DNA of 64,000 nucleotides. Source: Armillaria gallica. Its lineage: Eukaryota > Basidiomycota > Agaricomycetes > Agaricales > Physalacriaceae. Below, piece by piece: positions 42,266 through 54,716 of this stretch. How positions within the stretch are numbered: position 1 is the stretch's first letter; each line of letters starts with the position of its first letter. The stretch spans positions 5,921,001-5,985,000 of the forward strand of contig JBANDB010000007.1 of assembly GCA_037576215.1 (NCBI GenBank), read 5' to 3'. The translations under genes were made by a program, and so were the position numbers. Below the pieces are notes generated by a model, which was not told the DNA's origin, searched no databases, and saw only the letters and a list, made by a program, of their open reading frames with translations.

Positions 42266-42682
42266 TCAACTGATGTCCTGAAGTGTGTGCTCACCATCGT
42301 CGTTATGGGCCATCGGCATCCCAATGTTACCCCCGTCCTCCCACTCGCACCCTCTAGCCTTTCTCCAGCCCTCCAGCAGCTTCTCCTGCCCCTGCATGCC
42401 TTGCTCTATATCGTAGCATGGCCCAGCAATAGAGAATGATGAGCCCTGCCCCTGGCCATCATCGCTGTCGTCGACACATTCATTGTCCTGGTCATCATTC
42501 GCTTGCGGGAATTCTGCCCTCCTACTCCCAGATGGCGGCCGATATGAAATCCCCAGGTACATTCCAGGTCGTTGAGGTGTAGGAATTCTGTGCTCAATGC
42601 CGATTGTCCTCGATGTTGAAGTGGGGTAGGCTCGGTCGGTCGGAATGAGGACCGGGGGCTTATTTGACCAATTGGCGGGCAT
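42266..42682 (-). CDS. Hypothetical 138-aa frame
   Basis: Begins MPANWSNKPPVLIPTDRAYP, then a Ser/Arg/Pro-rich part, an acidic run (NDDQDNECVDDSDD) and a Gly/Gln-rich stretch. A GTGAGC donor-like site just before its end hints that it is the first exon of a longer minus-strand gene. No domain recognised. Confidence 0.3.
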   Translation of the reverse strand: MPANWSNKPPVLIPTDRAYPTSTSRTIGIEHRIPTPQRPGMYLGISYRPPSGSRRAEFPQANDDQDNECVDDSDDGQGQGSSFSIAGPCYDIEQGMQGQEKLLEGWRKARGCEWEDGGNIGMPMAHNDDGEHTLQDIS

Positions 42683-43354
42683 TTTTGTTAGCTAATGTCG
42701 TTGTCGTTAGTGGCAGTGACCGTCTCGTCCAGTATATAGGGCTACGCATGTTGCTGCCTCATTGGAGGGCTTACGCACAGGGGTTGGGGGTGGAAGGTTG
42801 CTATCTGGGGCTCTTGAGGCCATCAGATGTGTAAAAGGTATCTAAAAGAGTATTCAGCATCGAAAAAAGTAAGTACATACCATTTTACGCCTGTGAGAAG
42901 GCTGTTGAGAGAGCAGATGAGACATCGTCATCTTCGAGGTGGTGGTAAAACCCACGAAAGAAGGGGCACAGCCACTCGATCGCTGCTCGGTTGATCAGGC
43001 CATGGCGAGCGGAATGGATACTCGATATGCATCTTTTACTCTAGTCTCCCATTCCGAAGCCCAAAAATTAATGGGATATACTCTTTGATCCATTTTCCAT
43101 ACAATAAGCTTGACAAAAACAGTTGTCTTTTAGTTTATTTATCACTATTAACATTCTGAAAGATAGCTGTCTATAAAAGGGCATATGTTTGTCGCTGTTG
43201 AATTCTAAGGTAAAACTTAAAATGCAGGGTCCAGGTTCAAAATTCAGCATAAAAGAACGAATCCTCGTAAACTCGGACTTGTAATTTCAAATACTTTACA
43301 TACCGCGATACCAGAAGAATAATCCCTTGGTTTGAATGGTAGGCAGAGCATTCT

Positions 43355-43490
43355 TGGTTGTGTGGCCTAGCGAAGCACCGTCAGTCATGAATACTGGATG
43401 TGGGTGTATGGGTTCCGAGTCCTATGTATATAGGTATCTCGGTTATTATGTACCTTCAAAACCCCATGGGAAACATTCTATTGATTGCGG
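43355..43490 (+). repeat. SINE-like or LTR-like short repeat, copy 1
   Basis: Contains GTGGCCTAGCGAAGC (similar to an RNA polymerase III A box) and 45-50 nt later GGTTCCGAGTCC (a B-box-like sequence with one extra base), then TATGTATATAGGTATCTCGG and TATGTACCTTCAAAA. The stretch from the B-box-like motif to GATTGCGG (43411-43487) recurs inverted at 47371-47447. Confidence 0.4.
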
Positions 43491-46400
43491 AGATTGCCGT
43501 CCTTCGGTCTTTCAGCTCCATCGGGATTGTCGGCATTCTTATTGCCTGCACTTTTACTATTTGTACCTCTTGGTGCATTGCCCTCCGATTCTCTCCCTTC
43601 GGTATTTTTGGCTCGCTTTCTGACTTTCCCTTGGTGTTAGGGTTCATCGGTTTTCTTGACATCAGTTGTGTGTACCTCACTATGTTCTCGGTACATTACC
43701 TTGACATTACCCTCAAGATCTCTACGTTACACAAGCCTCCCCTTTAATTAAGTGCTCATTTATTCTCCCTCCTCCTCCTCCTTCACTTTCTTAGCTCGTT
43801 TCATTTGCCCTTCGTCCATCTCCCTTTCCTCTTCATCCCCTTTGTCTCTGAACCCTATCTTTCTCTTCATCCTTGGCATCGTCTTCAGTTCTCCCGTCTT
43901 GGTCACATGTCTCTTTTTCTCCCTGTCCGTGTTCTGTTTGAATCATTACATGTTCAGTGTCATTCAGTCTTCTCTGCTTATGAGATGTAGTCACTTACCA
44001 TCGCATGTTGAAACCTAACAGTCTACCATGGCTAGGACGTGTAGCACTAAATTCATTCTCGCCAGTGTGTTTATAGTCATGATAAAAGCCACGGTGCATT
44101 GGACCTCAACTATGTCTCTACTCTGAATATTTGTGGCCTCACTTTCGTGTATCTGGCTGCTGGCGTTCATGGGTTCTCGACGTCACTTGTATTCGCATAC
44201 TCGGTCTACAGTGACATCTCGCTTTGGGCCAGAAGTATCTATTTGAGATGTCAACTGCTTCGTTTCCTTGGATACTCTTGGGATTCCACTGCTGCAGTTC
44301 ACCCTATTTGAACCCTTGCTTTCCCGTTTGACAGATCCCCTTTGACCTACGTTAGACAAAGGACTTACTTCCACACAAGTCTTGTGTCCTGCGCAAAGCG
44401 TCATCCAAAAATTATGAGCTGGTCTCTTCTAATGCATGGCCAGCATCCCACAGGCATACTAAACTGAACCTGGATCGCATCATCACGTCAATGAGACTTG
44501 CAGAAAAGCGGAAAAGATATGTCCCAGAGACATTTGATTCCAAACAGACGGCACAGATAAATGGTCCATTGTTCTTGCCCGGCCAAGCGTAAACCACATC
44601 AGTTCAGCAGCACCCCCCATAGGCTGCCAATGGTCGGATAACAGCTGTGCACATGATGCAACAAGTTTTGTTTTGTTCGATTTATGGACTGCAGACCGAT
44701 GGCCATGGGATGAGATCATCAGGATGGACAACAACATGTGGATGCGAAACCTCGTTTGCTAAGTTTGTCAGAGGCAACTCAGGTGAGTATACCCTGGAGG
44801 AGGTGAGAGATTATTTTAATTGGAGGCTGCAGCGAAGGTGTTCATATTCGGCAGGCTTGTGAGTGTAGAATCCATTGTATTGAAAATTCTGAGGGGGAAC
44901 AGCCCTTTCTGTCCATCGTACATAAATGTACCGCAGGTCACAAGGAATCGTGTTCTATTCAGTATTGCTGTGTGTTGGTACCTACTTCTACAGGCAAGAC
45001 AACGGTCAGCAATACAGGGGTACATGACCAACTGCAGAGAAATGCTGCTTATGTTTAATGGTGCGGAAAGCACGGTATATGGATGTGAACCGACTATCTA
45101 AATACCAGAAAAATTCATAGGACTCGGACATGCCATGCACAGCGATGGCCCATACCTCTAGTATAAAGAGAGATGCTGTGCCACAGTCGATCTGACCTCC
45201 CTTACCATCGTCACCTTTTGGTACCACCTGATTTATCCAGAGAGCATGTTTGTGCTTGTGGAATATGCATCACAAAGCACAGTGCTGGCTTGGCATTGTC
45301 ATCGTGTTGATGCCCAAAATAAGAGTGTAGATCGGATACAGCCGAGTCGTCCCTTTTCTCTCGCCATCACTAGCTCTTTCTACCACTCCTTTTTTCCTGT
45401 CCATCAACGATTTCCAAGACTTTCAAGATGAATCTGACCTCCTTCGTGACGCCCTGTAAGTGTTTTTGGCACCTAGTGGAGGTGATACATTTAGCATTCA
45501 TTCCAGCCACCTTTCTACCACACGAAACCTCAAGAGCAAGACTGCGCTGACCAGGAGGATATTTAACATGATATATTGATGCTGCTTGGTGTATTGGGCA
45601 TGGATTCAAAGGTTTGCTTACTCGCCGAGTGCTACATTTGTTCTAATCTTCCTTCTGCAGCATACTCTTCCCTACTGAGTCTCATCAACATCAACTAGAT
45701 GTATGGGCCATCGCTCTGCACAGCAGGTCCGAGTCCTATGTCCTTATCTGGGCCATGCATTATCTGAATCACATTTGAATATGAATACATCCCCACTTTT
45801 GCCATCGAGACAGGAAAAGCTGACCCTTGAATGCAGAGAAGCAATGGTGTGAGCCATCAGTTTAGTCCCAGTATGGCTCTCTCTCCAATACTATTCCACC
45901 ACCATGATAGCACCAGCTGCTTCAGTGTCATTGCAAAAATTTTCACCACCTCAGAAAATCTTTCTATCAATCGCATGTCAGAAGGGATATTTCTTCTGCA
46001 AGGGGGAAGACACACAACTCGAGAAGATGAAAAAATGGATGGTGCCTGGCTATGACAGAGCCTTCTTGCCTTGTTTGCATCTCCTTCCAATTGGGTCAAG
46101 ACAAGTGGCATGAGAGCGAAGAGACCATAGAAAACATATCATTTCTCAGACAGCAGAGAGATATTTGGGTAGCACCAGGGAACTCATTGTGAACTTTCAT
46201 AGAGTAATATTTTGGTCCTGGTATTAGAAAGAGTTGCATGTTTGCTGAACAATAAATAGACACGTCAACTAAGCCTGTATCTATCCATCGCCACCAATAA
46301 CCCCACCAAAATGATGAATGCATCGGAAAGTGGAGGGACAGCCAACAACCGTGGTATTGAAGCTTTGAAGGATTTTCCAATGGCGACGTGAGTGATCAAG

Positions 46401-47370
46401 GGACAAACACCACCTTCGCGGACCTATAGATATGCACAGGCACAAGATGGATGACTAGAAAAGGAACTGATGGAAGAACCGTGTAGAGAGTGTACAGCCA
46501 TTGATGATTACAATACATGCAGCAGTAAAGCTGGCTTGGAAATAGATAATCGCACTCAATGAGGATACTGTACTATTTCGACCTTACGTTCATGGCTTGT
46601 GACATGTTATGCAACATCTTCAGCCGAGCAGATGTTCACGGATGGCTGTGACAGGGTATGTCTATCTTCATGTTGTATAATCTTCATTACCATTGTAGTC
46701 TTGTGGTTATCTTCTGTGACTGAATAGCTAGGTTGTAGGTTCAATCCTTCATAACTGCACTTTTTACCACCCAGTGGTGACATCGCAGATTGCTGGATAG
46801 ACAATTCACCGGAACTTGGAAGGGCCAAACGTTGGCAAGAGAACAAGTCAATAAAATTTCTAATGTTGGTGCTATTTCTGCACTCCGACTTGATGCCAAC
46901 AACTTTTCATAGTCTTGTCGAGGCCGCATCATAAAACCAAATCACTAGTACGACGGAAACATCTGGGAACGCGCATAGACACTCAGGACACGTGTATTTC
47001 GTTATTCCTTGCTCAAAAATAGCATTAATTTGGAATTTTCTTTCGACTCTTCACCATAAGCTGTGACATGCTATGATGTATGCATATCTTCGTTTCATGG
47101 GCCTCTGTGACACGTTATGTGAACCTAAGGTCGAAATAGTACAGTATACCTGTGAGTAAGAGGGCCTGAAGTATATGAGAAAATACTATCATAAACACGT
47201 AGCATTAGGAAAAAGAGGGTAGAACCAGTACATGGACATCCAAAAGTCGGCAAAGGCGCACGCGAAGGGGGGGAACAAAAAGTCGGTCCGAAGAAACCGA
47301 AAACGGAAACTGCCGCAACGAATAGAAAATTTCCCACGAAGAGTCAAGGTGTAAGGGTTCGGCAACGGCC
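43491..47370. other. No gene recognised between the inverted repeat copies
   Basis: Pyrimidine-rich around 43,500-44,000 on the plus strand, then short frames on both strands. No protein family or RNA gene can be supported. Confidence 0.3.
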
Positions 47371-47510
47371 GCAATCAATAGAAGTTTCCCACGGGATTTT
47401 GAAGGTACATAATAACCGAGATACCTATATACATAGGACTCGGAACCTGAATCGACAACGTTGTAACCGACCTGCACCCTTGCCAGTGGTGACATGATTT
47501 ACGTCGAACG
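47371..47510 (-). repeat. SINE-like or LTR-like short repeat, copy 2 (inverted)
   Basis: On the minus strand the order is an A-box-like CTGGCAAGGGTGCAGG, GGTTCCGAGTCC, TATGTATATAGGTATCTCGG, TATGTACCTTCAAAA, GTGGGAAACTTCTATTG. The last part is repeated once more just downstream (GTGGGAAATTTTCTATTCG). Confidence 0.4.
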
Positions 47511-47519
47511 GAAGGTCCG

Positions 47520-50040
47520 AATTTTACTCCGAGACGACGAGCACGCGCATTTGTTGTGGAGAGCGGGACGTGTTTGTTCTCGACAGCGACGAGATACGGA
47601 TTGTATGGGAATGGAGAGGAAACACACGAAAGGGTAAGTCCATTCGCTCTTTGGGGATATCGATTTTTCGGTAGTATTGGGGAGCACTTTACGGTGCTGA
47701 GGAATTCCTCCGACGTCGACGCCTCTGAACCCAGATTTTGTGAACCGAGTATCATCAGGATGTGATAGTCGAAAGAAAGGGATGCAGGGACGCAGGAAGG
47801 AGGATGTCCATGGGTGGTAAGTCACTCGCCACCCGACATCCCTGGGTATTCACGCATTGTTACTATTAGCTCAATATCCTTCCGTTCTGCGCGTGTGCGT
47901 CCAATCCTCAAGTCTCCAGCGATGCCAACGTCCATGTGCCGAAACCTATTTTTACTTCAAGACAACGAATCGTCGTACTGCGAGCAAGGTCAGCAGGGTG
48001 CAGGCCGGAGGAGGGATTGAAGGAAATGGAGACAATAGAAGAGACGGCGACGACGATGGTAAGTCCCGCCAGTTTCTCAAACAACGCCGAGCCCTGAAGC
48101 CCTCCTCAGTCCCCTACTTTCTCTCATTGGACAACTCCCCAAGCACAATATCTCGCGCTCCAATGATGTTATTCGAACAAGAGAAAGCTGCGCTGGAGGT
48201 GCGTTGTACAATGTAACTGTCTAATCATGCAAACTTATTTCCTTTACTCCAGAAGCGATGATCTACCTGGTTCCAAACCCCACCTCCAATGTTAAACGTT
48301 AAGCTTTCGGGAGGGCATCGAGCCTTCTACAACGATCGCTTGCCGGTCATTATCAAACTGTCCAATCGCATCGCCTTCGCACGGGTTCGGGTGTGCCTCC
48401 TATCGTGACATGGGCGGATTCGTCTCCGCCTTCAGTCAGAAAATGATAAAGACGGCGCAGAGGTTGCAGCATCGACTTTCTGTCTTTCCAATGTATGCGC
48501 CTCTACCCCGTCCCACCGTCCTCTCCCTGGAGGCTGAAGGATCTCAATTCCGCTGCCACTTTTCCGGCGGAGGCCATTCCCAGTCGAATCCAAGCAGAGT
48601 GGCGCGTCATGAATGAACGCCGTTCTCACCTACTGTCCCTCGGTCTCTTATACACCATGCGCCGCAGGTTCAACATTCAACGTACCTTTTACTCTCTCCG
48701 CTATCACATCAAGTCCGCCCATGGAAAAGGAATGACGTGTTGTGCTATATTTTTCCGTTGCCGCGCTGTTGATAGTCCTCGCTCTGAACCCCCTCTCTGC
48801 TCACAGCTAAACGGCCGACACGATACCATCTGACAAGGCAATATTTGAAGTATGTCCCGGATCGCGCGCGAATGGAAGGGTAAAGTCTAGTGCAAAGAAG
48901 TTGTTACCCTTCGACAGTCCGACTCAAAAGGCGCGAATTTGGCAATCGGTCCGGACGGCGCTAATGTTTGACTACCACCATCACTCGCGCCATCTGCTCC
49001 CATTTACGAAGGAGGTGTAACGACGACCCTCAGCACGCACAAGAAATACTTTTTTCTACCCTCCAACCTTCCCTTCACATTTCCAGTACCGCGAGAAACC
49101 TAAAGCTTCGACATCGAAACCCAGATACACTACACTACCGTTTTCTTCGCCTACGTAAACGGTATTCCCGGAGATGTGTTGATGGAGAAAATTCTCTCAC
49201 ATCTTGAAGACAGTGTACTCCACAACGAACCCAGGAATTACGGATCCGTTCTTTGAGCATTCGGCTTCTACAGCATATTTCTGTCAGGGTTCGTGCTCAG
49301 ATTCTGTTTTGATACAATCTACTTACAGCTCTGACAGGCGTCTACTTCGACGTTTTGATGTTCTGATCTGCTCTTAGATCCGGGGTAGCTTCGGATGGGG
49401 TCTTACAGCATTATCGCATGGCTTCCAATTGTACGTGCTCAGCGAGGTGATATTTGGCGAGACGAGTGTCGGCCGCTCCCAAGCCCCACGGGGAACAGAT
49501 ATACAAACAAGCTGTCTGTCTCCCGCTCTCGCGTCTGCTACGTGCTATCTGTGAAGCATCACGATTGTAAGTCAACACTACTTGAGCTGTATCATCTGTT
49601 GATGTCAACAACGTCTAGACATATGTAAATGATTTGTATCACCTTCAATATACTTACGAGCTGTATATCTTTCCATTGCCGTCTCAAAGCCAAAACAAAG
49701 AATGAACATATAAGACTGAAGGATATTGGGAAATCGCGGTATCCGATTCGAAAGCACAGTTAATTAAATAGGCGATCAGATAGACTAGGTCCGATGATGA
49801 TATGGCGCCGTCAAGAATTTGGGTGATTCTGCTAGGCGTAGACTCGAGTCACGCGATGTCAGGTGCTTACTCTTCTGGCACAGGTTTCCCCCCAGAAAAT
49901 CGGTAGACAACATAGCCTTACTTACAGCAGCGGCATTCGAATCATGGCTGCATACATCATCTCTTATGTTCCTGTGCAACGAGAAGATCCGTACTGGTTT
50001 CATAACTTCTTACAGCTTCGACCATACATCATGTACTAGT
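47520..50040. other. No intact gene; weak plus-strand coding traces
   Basis: Fragments such as DMGGFVSAFSQKM (about 48,410) and LHYRFLRLRKRYSRR (about 49,130) could be degraded exons, but frames change often and no family is recognised. Confidence 0.25.
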
Positions 50041-50050
50041 GCCGCGATGG

Positions 50051-50059
50051 TATATAAAG
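50051..50059 (+). promoter_or_regulatory. TATA box of the MLKL-like gene
   Basis: TATATAAAG lies 52-60 nt before the start codon at 50111, followed by a pyrimidine-rich stretch (CTCTCTCATTCCACC) suited to a transcription start. Confidence 0.6.
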
Positions 50060-50110
50060 TTGTGCATATGTAGTGCAGCGCTTGTCTGAACGCTCTCTCA
50101 TTCCACCGTC

Positions 50111-53100
50111 ATGGGTATCGACTCGTGTCTGAAAATTGCAAAGTTGACTGCTGCAGCGGGCGATATGACTCCGTTTCCCTTTATTAAAGGTACCGCCCAG
50201 TGTGTAGTCCTCGTTCTCGAGGTCATTGAGGTATGTCATCATTTTCCCCCGTTCTCCACACTAACGAGGGCTGCAGAGCGCCGGAAAGAATGAAAAGGAT
50301 CTACAAGAATTGGCCGAGAGGATCGTCACTACATTGGTTGTCGTAAGGGACTCCGCCATCAAGCATGGTCCTACTAGCGCCTCGTGTTTTAAAGATGTCT
50401 GTCTCGATTTTCAGACGTGAGTTCACCCACATTATCTATCTATACTTCCTCATGTAATTGATGCACAGGTGCATGGTTGATCTTCATTCTAAGCTGAACA
50501 GCGGGCGCAGGGATCAGCGGGGAATCTGGCAATACTTGAGAGCCAAGAAGGTCTCGGATGATATCAATAATTTACGGCAACGAGTGCAGGCGATACAGGA
50601 TTCCTTCCTGGTAGGTGACTCCTTATCATTATTGTAGTTCACTCTTGAACGGGCAGCAGATCCGTACAACGACCATGACACAATTCGCGCTCTGCGATGT
50701 CCATAATGAGATTACCACGGGATTCAGCACTCTGACAAGTTCTGTGGAGGCATCAGAGAAGAATATCACATTAACGATCAAGGACCATATTGAAGAAATA
50801 CGCACCGCACCTTGGGTGCTCGGCAGAGCGAGGACATGCAAAATTTTTCGGCAAGATTACAGGGTGCTCTACAATGGGGTATCTATATGGGGCAGGTATG
50901 CAAATTCCAGTCATTCGTCTCTTGTTATTTCAACCTTTGCAGGTCTGGGAAATCATTCCAGGCGATATCCGTGTAATTAGGCCGGCAACTTGGTCATTAG
51001 ATAGCTATCCTATGATTCATGCCATCCGCCGGTCCAAGTACAGCTATTGCACCGTCGGCAACAGCAATATGATCATTCACGAATATCAAGCTCCTAGTGA
51101 TAACAGTGAGCACGCAATGGAAGTGAGTGAATAACACCATGTGTCATCAGCAAAGTCTACATGTTTTGTATTTTAGCAACTTGATCGAACTCTCAATGTC
51201 ATCATGAAACTAAAGTTCGAATTTCCATGTCTGTATAGCTTGCTGAAAACCCATCCTGTGACTGTCTTAACAGGAGGCACGCCAACCTTGCCCAGATATT
51301 TGGTGTATGTAGGTCACCTAATCTGCCGGCTATTATATTTCATGGCGGGAGTGTTGTTCGTTCCGTCTGCCTTTCGTTGAAGCTAACTAGTAACTCCTAC
51401 GGGCAGGCACAACACGAGTCCCTTTTCGATGGTATATGTCTAGCTTGACTGCAAAACAGTTCGTACAATTCAATTCTGAATTGGTAAAGGGTATTATCTA
51501 TGGTCTGGATATAGCGGCTGAGCCTCCTGATATTTGCAGTATCGAGATCTACAGGTATGTTCAGCAGGAATCTCATAGCCTGGGAGTGTTCAATATCCAT
51601 TCCTACAGTCTGTCTCGAAAGTTTTGCCACGTGATAACCCACCTCTCGAATATGGTCTGAGTCATATTGATGTCAGTGGTTTCGTGAACGGTTTTTCCTG
51701 CGCACTAATTATTTTGAAGGATCAACCTTACGTGAATGAGCATGACAAAATTGTATTCGGGGACCCGTACTATAACTATTACTCCCTGGGGCTTTTCAAT
51801 TTGGATTTGTCTGCAGATAATTGCCTCGGCTTTAATGTCGGATATTCCTTTGGCAGTCATTCGACCCCATCGACCGAACACCGTCAGATCAGCCGATGGC
51901 TGTCGTCGTCAAACTCGCGAAAGGTGGATTTACGAAATCATTATGATGTTATTGGTATCTGCTACCGAGGACTTTTCGGCTGTGGTGGTAGCAATATTTG
52001 GGGCGGCATACCAAACGACCGCATTGACCCTCCCATCGATGTACAGGGCACTATAAAGGTCATTTCTCCGGGGCTAGATTCACCAGAATGCCGGGCAACT
52101 TTGGTGGGGAGAATGCGGTGGTCGCATGCGTGGGAGTGGGATGTGCACTTGATAAAATCGGGGGAACAAGTTGCTATCTTGCCGTTGGACAAGTTTGTTT
52201 CTCACGTGTCCTTTTTCGCCCCCACTGATTGTTGACTCCCAGTGGGTCAGTGTCTATCGGGCCTTCGTTGTTTGATGGAGCCTATGGATCCCAGTATAAG
52301 ATTGAAATCCACACGCGTCCGATGGCTGACATTGTGCCATCATGGATTGCACAAGCTTCTAAGCTATACTCGTGTCTTCGCTCCAGGGGCTATGAAGATC
52401 TTTCTATCGTGCATATCGTGGAAGGTGGGTATCTCGTTCAACTTTAAACAAGCGCTAACTGGTGTACATACTTAGATCTGCACTTTACAGTTTACATCCA
52501 CCCAGAGGACAGACATGGCCCTCGTCATCTATGCCACCTGGCGAAAGACTGTCGCGTGCTTTCGTTGTCGATAAATGCCCCTGTTGTCGATTATCAGACC
52601 AACACGATTAAATCCTGGCCTGCCGCCTCTTGTTTCCGAACTTGTGGTGCGGATTCGGTTGAGGAAGGTATTTTTACTATCAGTGCTCACGATACTGGGG
52701 CAGGTTGGAGCTTGCTGGGCTCTAAAATGCTGCTTTTAACCACACCCGAGTTGAATGCCGAGTACGGCTTTGATCGTGCCCGCGAAGGTGCTGATGTATG
52801 CGAGTATTTCGGGTGGCCACTCCTTGACATCCTCGACTCTTCCACAGGCGGTGAGTAGATCTTTGCGCACCGTGCGTATCTTGCTGAGGAACATGCAACA
52901 GAATGGATGTTAGATGGTACAGCATCCAAGTCCTCGGGGCCCGCGTCCATTATATCGGACAATACGCCAGGTCCGATATTGAATGAAGAATATGACTCTG
53001 CAATGTGCGATACGGACGTAGCTACAGGAAGCATCGAGTACGGGCAAGCTAATGAGGCCCTGACAAAGACGGAGAGTGTTTCCGTTGTGCGGTATGACAT

Positions 53101-53185
53101 CAGTACGAGGGTGCTCATCGTCATATTTATCGCTATCAGCATTAAAGTTGTTCAACTTCTGTCGTCCTTTCAAAAACACTTGTAG
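50111..53185 (+). CDS. MLKL-like N-terminal domain protein with C-terminal membrane segment; possibly frameshifted
   Basis: Exons by GT-AG signals: 50111-50230, 50277-50416, 50469-50610, 50660-50815, 50863-50895, 50943-51122, 51177-51214, 51274-51350, 51407-51554, 51609-52424, 52476-52850, 52902-53185. Residues 1 to about 160 (LTAAAGDMTPFPFIKGTAQ, KNEKDLQELAERIVTTLV, IWQYLRAKKVSDDINNLR) match the helical-bundle pattern of fungal MLKL-type N-terminal domains, which in animals and HeLo-like fungal proteins disrupt membranes during cell death. The middle (MIIHEYQAP, LKRHANLAQIFGVCRSPNLP) resembles a degenerate kinase-like lobe with no HRD or DFG motif. The C-terminus has one membrane helix (VLIVIFIAISIKVVQLL). 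Two lesions appear in my exon model: a one-base loss at about 51,620 (SRK/VLPRDN) and a stop or frame change at 52,233. They may be sequencing errors, missed introns or true decay. Confidence 0.6.
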
Positions 53186-53529
53186 ATATAGATCTCGATA
53201 ACAAGGATGTCTTTCCGATTCATCATGAGAATACCCGGAAGTATCATCGACGATACAAACTGTCATCATCGTAGTTCGCGACTGAATCTGCACCCAACCC
53301 GAAAAGACGAATCTGTTGTAAGTGCTCGTTGGCAGCGTCCTACGAATGTGTGTGCTTCAAGACAGTCCCCGACGCCGGAAACCATACATCGTTTCACTTA
53401 AGTGCTATGTCCACAAAATCACGTTCTCTTCACGTCTCTGTTGGTTTTCTACGCGTCCGTGGTAACGCCGTCATACGGGATGGATTGCAATGGGGAAAAA
53501 ACACAGACTGGTGGCACACTTCCCTATGA

Positions 53530-54716
53530 CTAGCACATAGTCTGACTATAAATTCTATCTGGTGCGCGTTCGACAATAATAGAGTCTGGACCTAACACTG
53601 GAAATATCGAAACAGTTGTTATGGTGGTTGGAGCCGACCATTCATATTCAGACGTGATACGAATGCGGACATACTTCTCATCCGCGGAGGCAACGTCGGG
53701 ATCGGAGATAGGCACATCGACCGGATATACCGGGTTGTAGAGTTCGCTCCTGTCAATAGAATCCAACATTGTTCTCAGATCCTCCATCGCTGACGGACAT
53801 CAAAAACAACTAGATGTTCCAAAGGCGGAATTCGCTTACAGACATTGTAGAACTCTTCCTTGAGATGAGTGGACCAGTGCGAGCATATGTTCTTCACTCG
53901 GAATGCGGAGTCTTCGAAATCAGCCCGGAGCCATTCAACGTACAAGAGCGGACCGTCGAATATAATTTTCTCAACATACTCTCCGACGTCGCAGAAGATG
54001 CCCCCATAATCAAGAAGCGAACCAAGGCGGCCCCTGAAGAGGTTCTTCGTGAGGGTATGAGTTAGCTCGTGAAGGAAAGTGACCAGGATGATCGTCTGCA
54101 AAAATACAAGGGAACGCTCGTCGTCTGGATCCAGTACACCTTCACTGAATTTAATTTTCTGGAACATTGTCAAACACGATAGACAGGGAAGACGTGGTCG
54201 TGAACGCACCTCGAGGTCAAGGTATGCCATGACAAGCTCGCGAGAGATCACTATCTCGTTGTCTTTCCAGGATCCCCAGGAAGCTTCCGGAGGTGTTCGT
54301 TCCTCCAAAGCAATCGCGGGCGGAGAATCTCGTATGTACGAAAGGATGAAGGGCAGCAGTTCGACACCAGACTTTGGGTACAGATCATCCCAGACGTCCT
54401 TGCCCAGGGTTGTTCGCCTCATGAACATCAGCGTGCACTCGTAGCTTCCTATAGTTCCCCACCCAGACCGACTCGATACCGTCAGACGCACTAAGATTCG
54501 TCGGATGAACTGGACGAAAAGGAGATAGTCGCAGTCAGGGTCTGCATTGAAAAGATAGACAGTGCCAATCAGTGAGTCGTGGTGGGCTCGAGTTTCTTCG
54601 TCGATGGGTACGGCGTCTCTGTGGTAGGATACTAGTCTTTTTGCGCGAGTTTCCGACAACGTCTTTGGTTCAGAGAACATAGTGGTTAATGTCTGAGGTA
54701 ATATAGGGGAATTCAC
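53530..54716 (-). CDS. Putative zinc metalloprotease-like protein (HEXXH)
   Basis: Exon 1 54716-53840 and exon 2 53789-53530, joined by a 50-bp intron with GTAAGC donor and CAG acceptor. The frame is 1,137 nt, 378 aa, with no lesion. Residues 216-220 are HELTH within FLHELTHTLTK, the HEXXH zinc-binding signature; Glu in GEYVEKIIFDG, about 26-29 residues later, could be the third ligand as in gluzincins. No signal peptide. Similar HELTH-containing hypothetical proteins occur in mushroom genomes to my knowledge; none has a function I can name. A frame-preserving 63-nt stretch (RSRPRLPCL...) inside exon 1 looks intron-like, but its removal would create a stop, so I keep it as coding. The gene is convergent with the MLKL-like gene, 344 bp away. 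Confidence 0.65.

Noticed and set aside
43355..43425. A possible tRNA gene
   Set aside because: A- and B-box-like motifs are present, but no cloverleaf with matching acceptor stem could be drawn, and the B-box-like motif has an extra base.
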